Shown here: positions 63,854-64,000 of the stretch, one piece after another
How positions within the stretch are numbered: position 1 is the stretch's first letter
Layout: each line of letters starts with the position of its first letter
Assembly: GCF_003173715.1 (NCBI RefSeq)
Contig: NZ_CP029550.1
Coordinates: 496,001 to 560,000, forward strand
DNA length: 64,000 bases
Source: Methylobacterium durans
GTDB taxonomy: Bacteria > Pseudomonadota > Alphaproteobacteria > Rhizobiales > Beijerinckiaceae
Direction: 5' to 3'
Position numbers and translations under genes: made by a program
The notes under the pieces: generated by a model
What the model was told of the DNA's origin: nothing
The model's input: only the letters and a program-made list of their open reading frames with translations
Databases searched by the model: none

Positions 63854-64000
63854 TCAGGCCTGCGAGCGCTTGCGCTCGGCGCGGCCGGACTTCGTGTGCG
63901 GCCGGCTGCTCTGGCCGCGCCTTCCCCTCAACCCCTCCTGACCCCGCGCCGGCTCGCGCGGAGCGGGCGCGGCGCTGCGCTCCTGCACGGAGATCGGGGT
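63854..64000 (-). CDS. C-terminal tail of an unknown protein, cut by the window edge
   Basis: An open minus-strand frame ends at TGA 63854-63856 with an Arg/Ser/Gly-rich tail (GQSSRPHTKSGRAERKRSQA). Such basic low-complexity tails occur on RNA-binding proteins and helicases. The body lies outside the window. Confidence 0.4.
   Translation of the reverse strand, partial: TPISVQERSAAPAPREPARGQEGLRGRRGQSSRPHTKSGRAERKRSQA

Overview
The window looks like a chromosome (or large replicon) segment from a GC-rich alphaproteobacterium, probably a Methylobacterium/Methylorubrum-type organism. The evidence is the alphaproteobacterial fixK-fixLJ and ccoNOQP-ccoGHIS layout, a C4-pathway 5-aminolevulinate synthase, MucR/Ros-family regulators, a pqqC gene and several tiny genes of a kind I associate with Methylobacteriaceae. 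The genus is an inference from memory of family content; no search was run.

Region 1 (1-40 kb) is a low-oxygen / nitrogen-oxide island. In order it holds a broken BON gene, a FixK-type regulator, a lone receiver protein, a broken CBS gene, a stand-alone pqqC, fixJ-fixL, hemN, napEDABC plus a DUF4142 gene, a second Crp/Fnr regulator, nnrU, a multispan membrane gene, a DUF59 gene, nnrS, an IS630-family element, ccmE, an MFS gene, ccoGHIS, ccoNOQP, hemA, two small genes, a flavohaemoglobin, a cytochrome c, a SulP transporter and an aldehyde dehydrogenase. Thirteen 14-bp palindromes of the form TTGA-N6-TCAA sit in front of these genes. Their centres lie about 60-150 bp from most start codons (about 223 bp for the aldehyde dehydrogenase), so they read as one FixK/FNR regulon: microaerobic respiration (cbb3 oxidase), haem supply (hemA, hemN, ccmE), and nitrate/NO handling. 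No nirK, nirS or nor gene is present, so the nitrogen part looks like periplasmic nitrate reduction plus NO defence rather than full denitrification.

The first 30 kb is also unusually damaged. BON, CBS (13-bp tandem duplication), fixL, napC, napA, the second Crp/Fnr gene and a GNAT-like gene are frameshifted. nnrU and a small membrane ORF carry in-frame TAG codons, and an IS630 element has split another small gene. The cbb3 operons, hemN, hemA, fixK and fixJ are open. Most frameshifts are one-base contractions at G/C runs, so sequencing error must be excluded, but the duplication, the amber codons and the IS insertion cannot be explained that way.

Region 2 (about 40.6-47.6 kb) is accessory-looking: many short hypothetical genes, a PPP-type phosphatase, a remnant of an SRAP peptidase fused to an unknown protein, a chain of three tiny genes joined by ATGA overlaps, and two nearly identical MucR paralogues that lack most of the Ros zinc ligands. 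A pair of GGGGGTA repeats lies near its right side.

Region 3 (47.7-64 kb) has ordinary cargo: a membrane-anchored Pro/Ala-rich protein, a tctCBA tripartite tricarboxylate transporter, a TerC protein, two separate sets of TadE/TadG-like pilus-type proteins around an HD-GYP response regulator and a hybrid histidine kinase, an ars cluster (acr3-arsC-arsR with divergent arsH), small exported proteins, and the tail of a gene that runs off the right edge.
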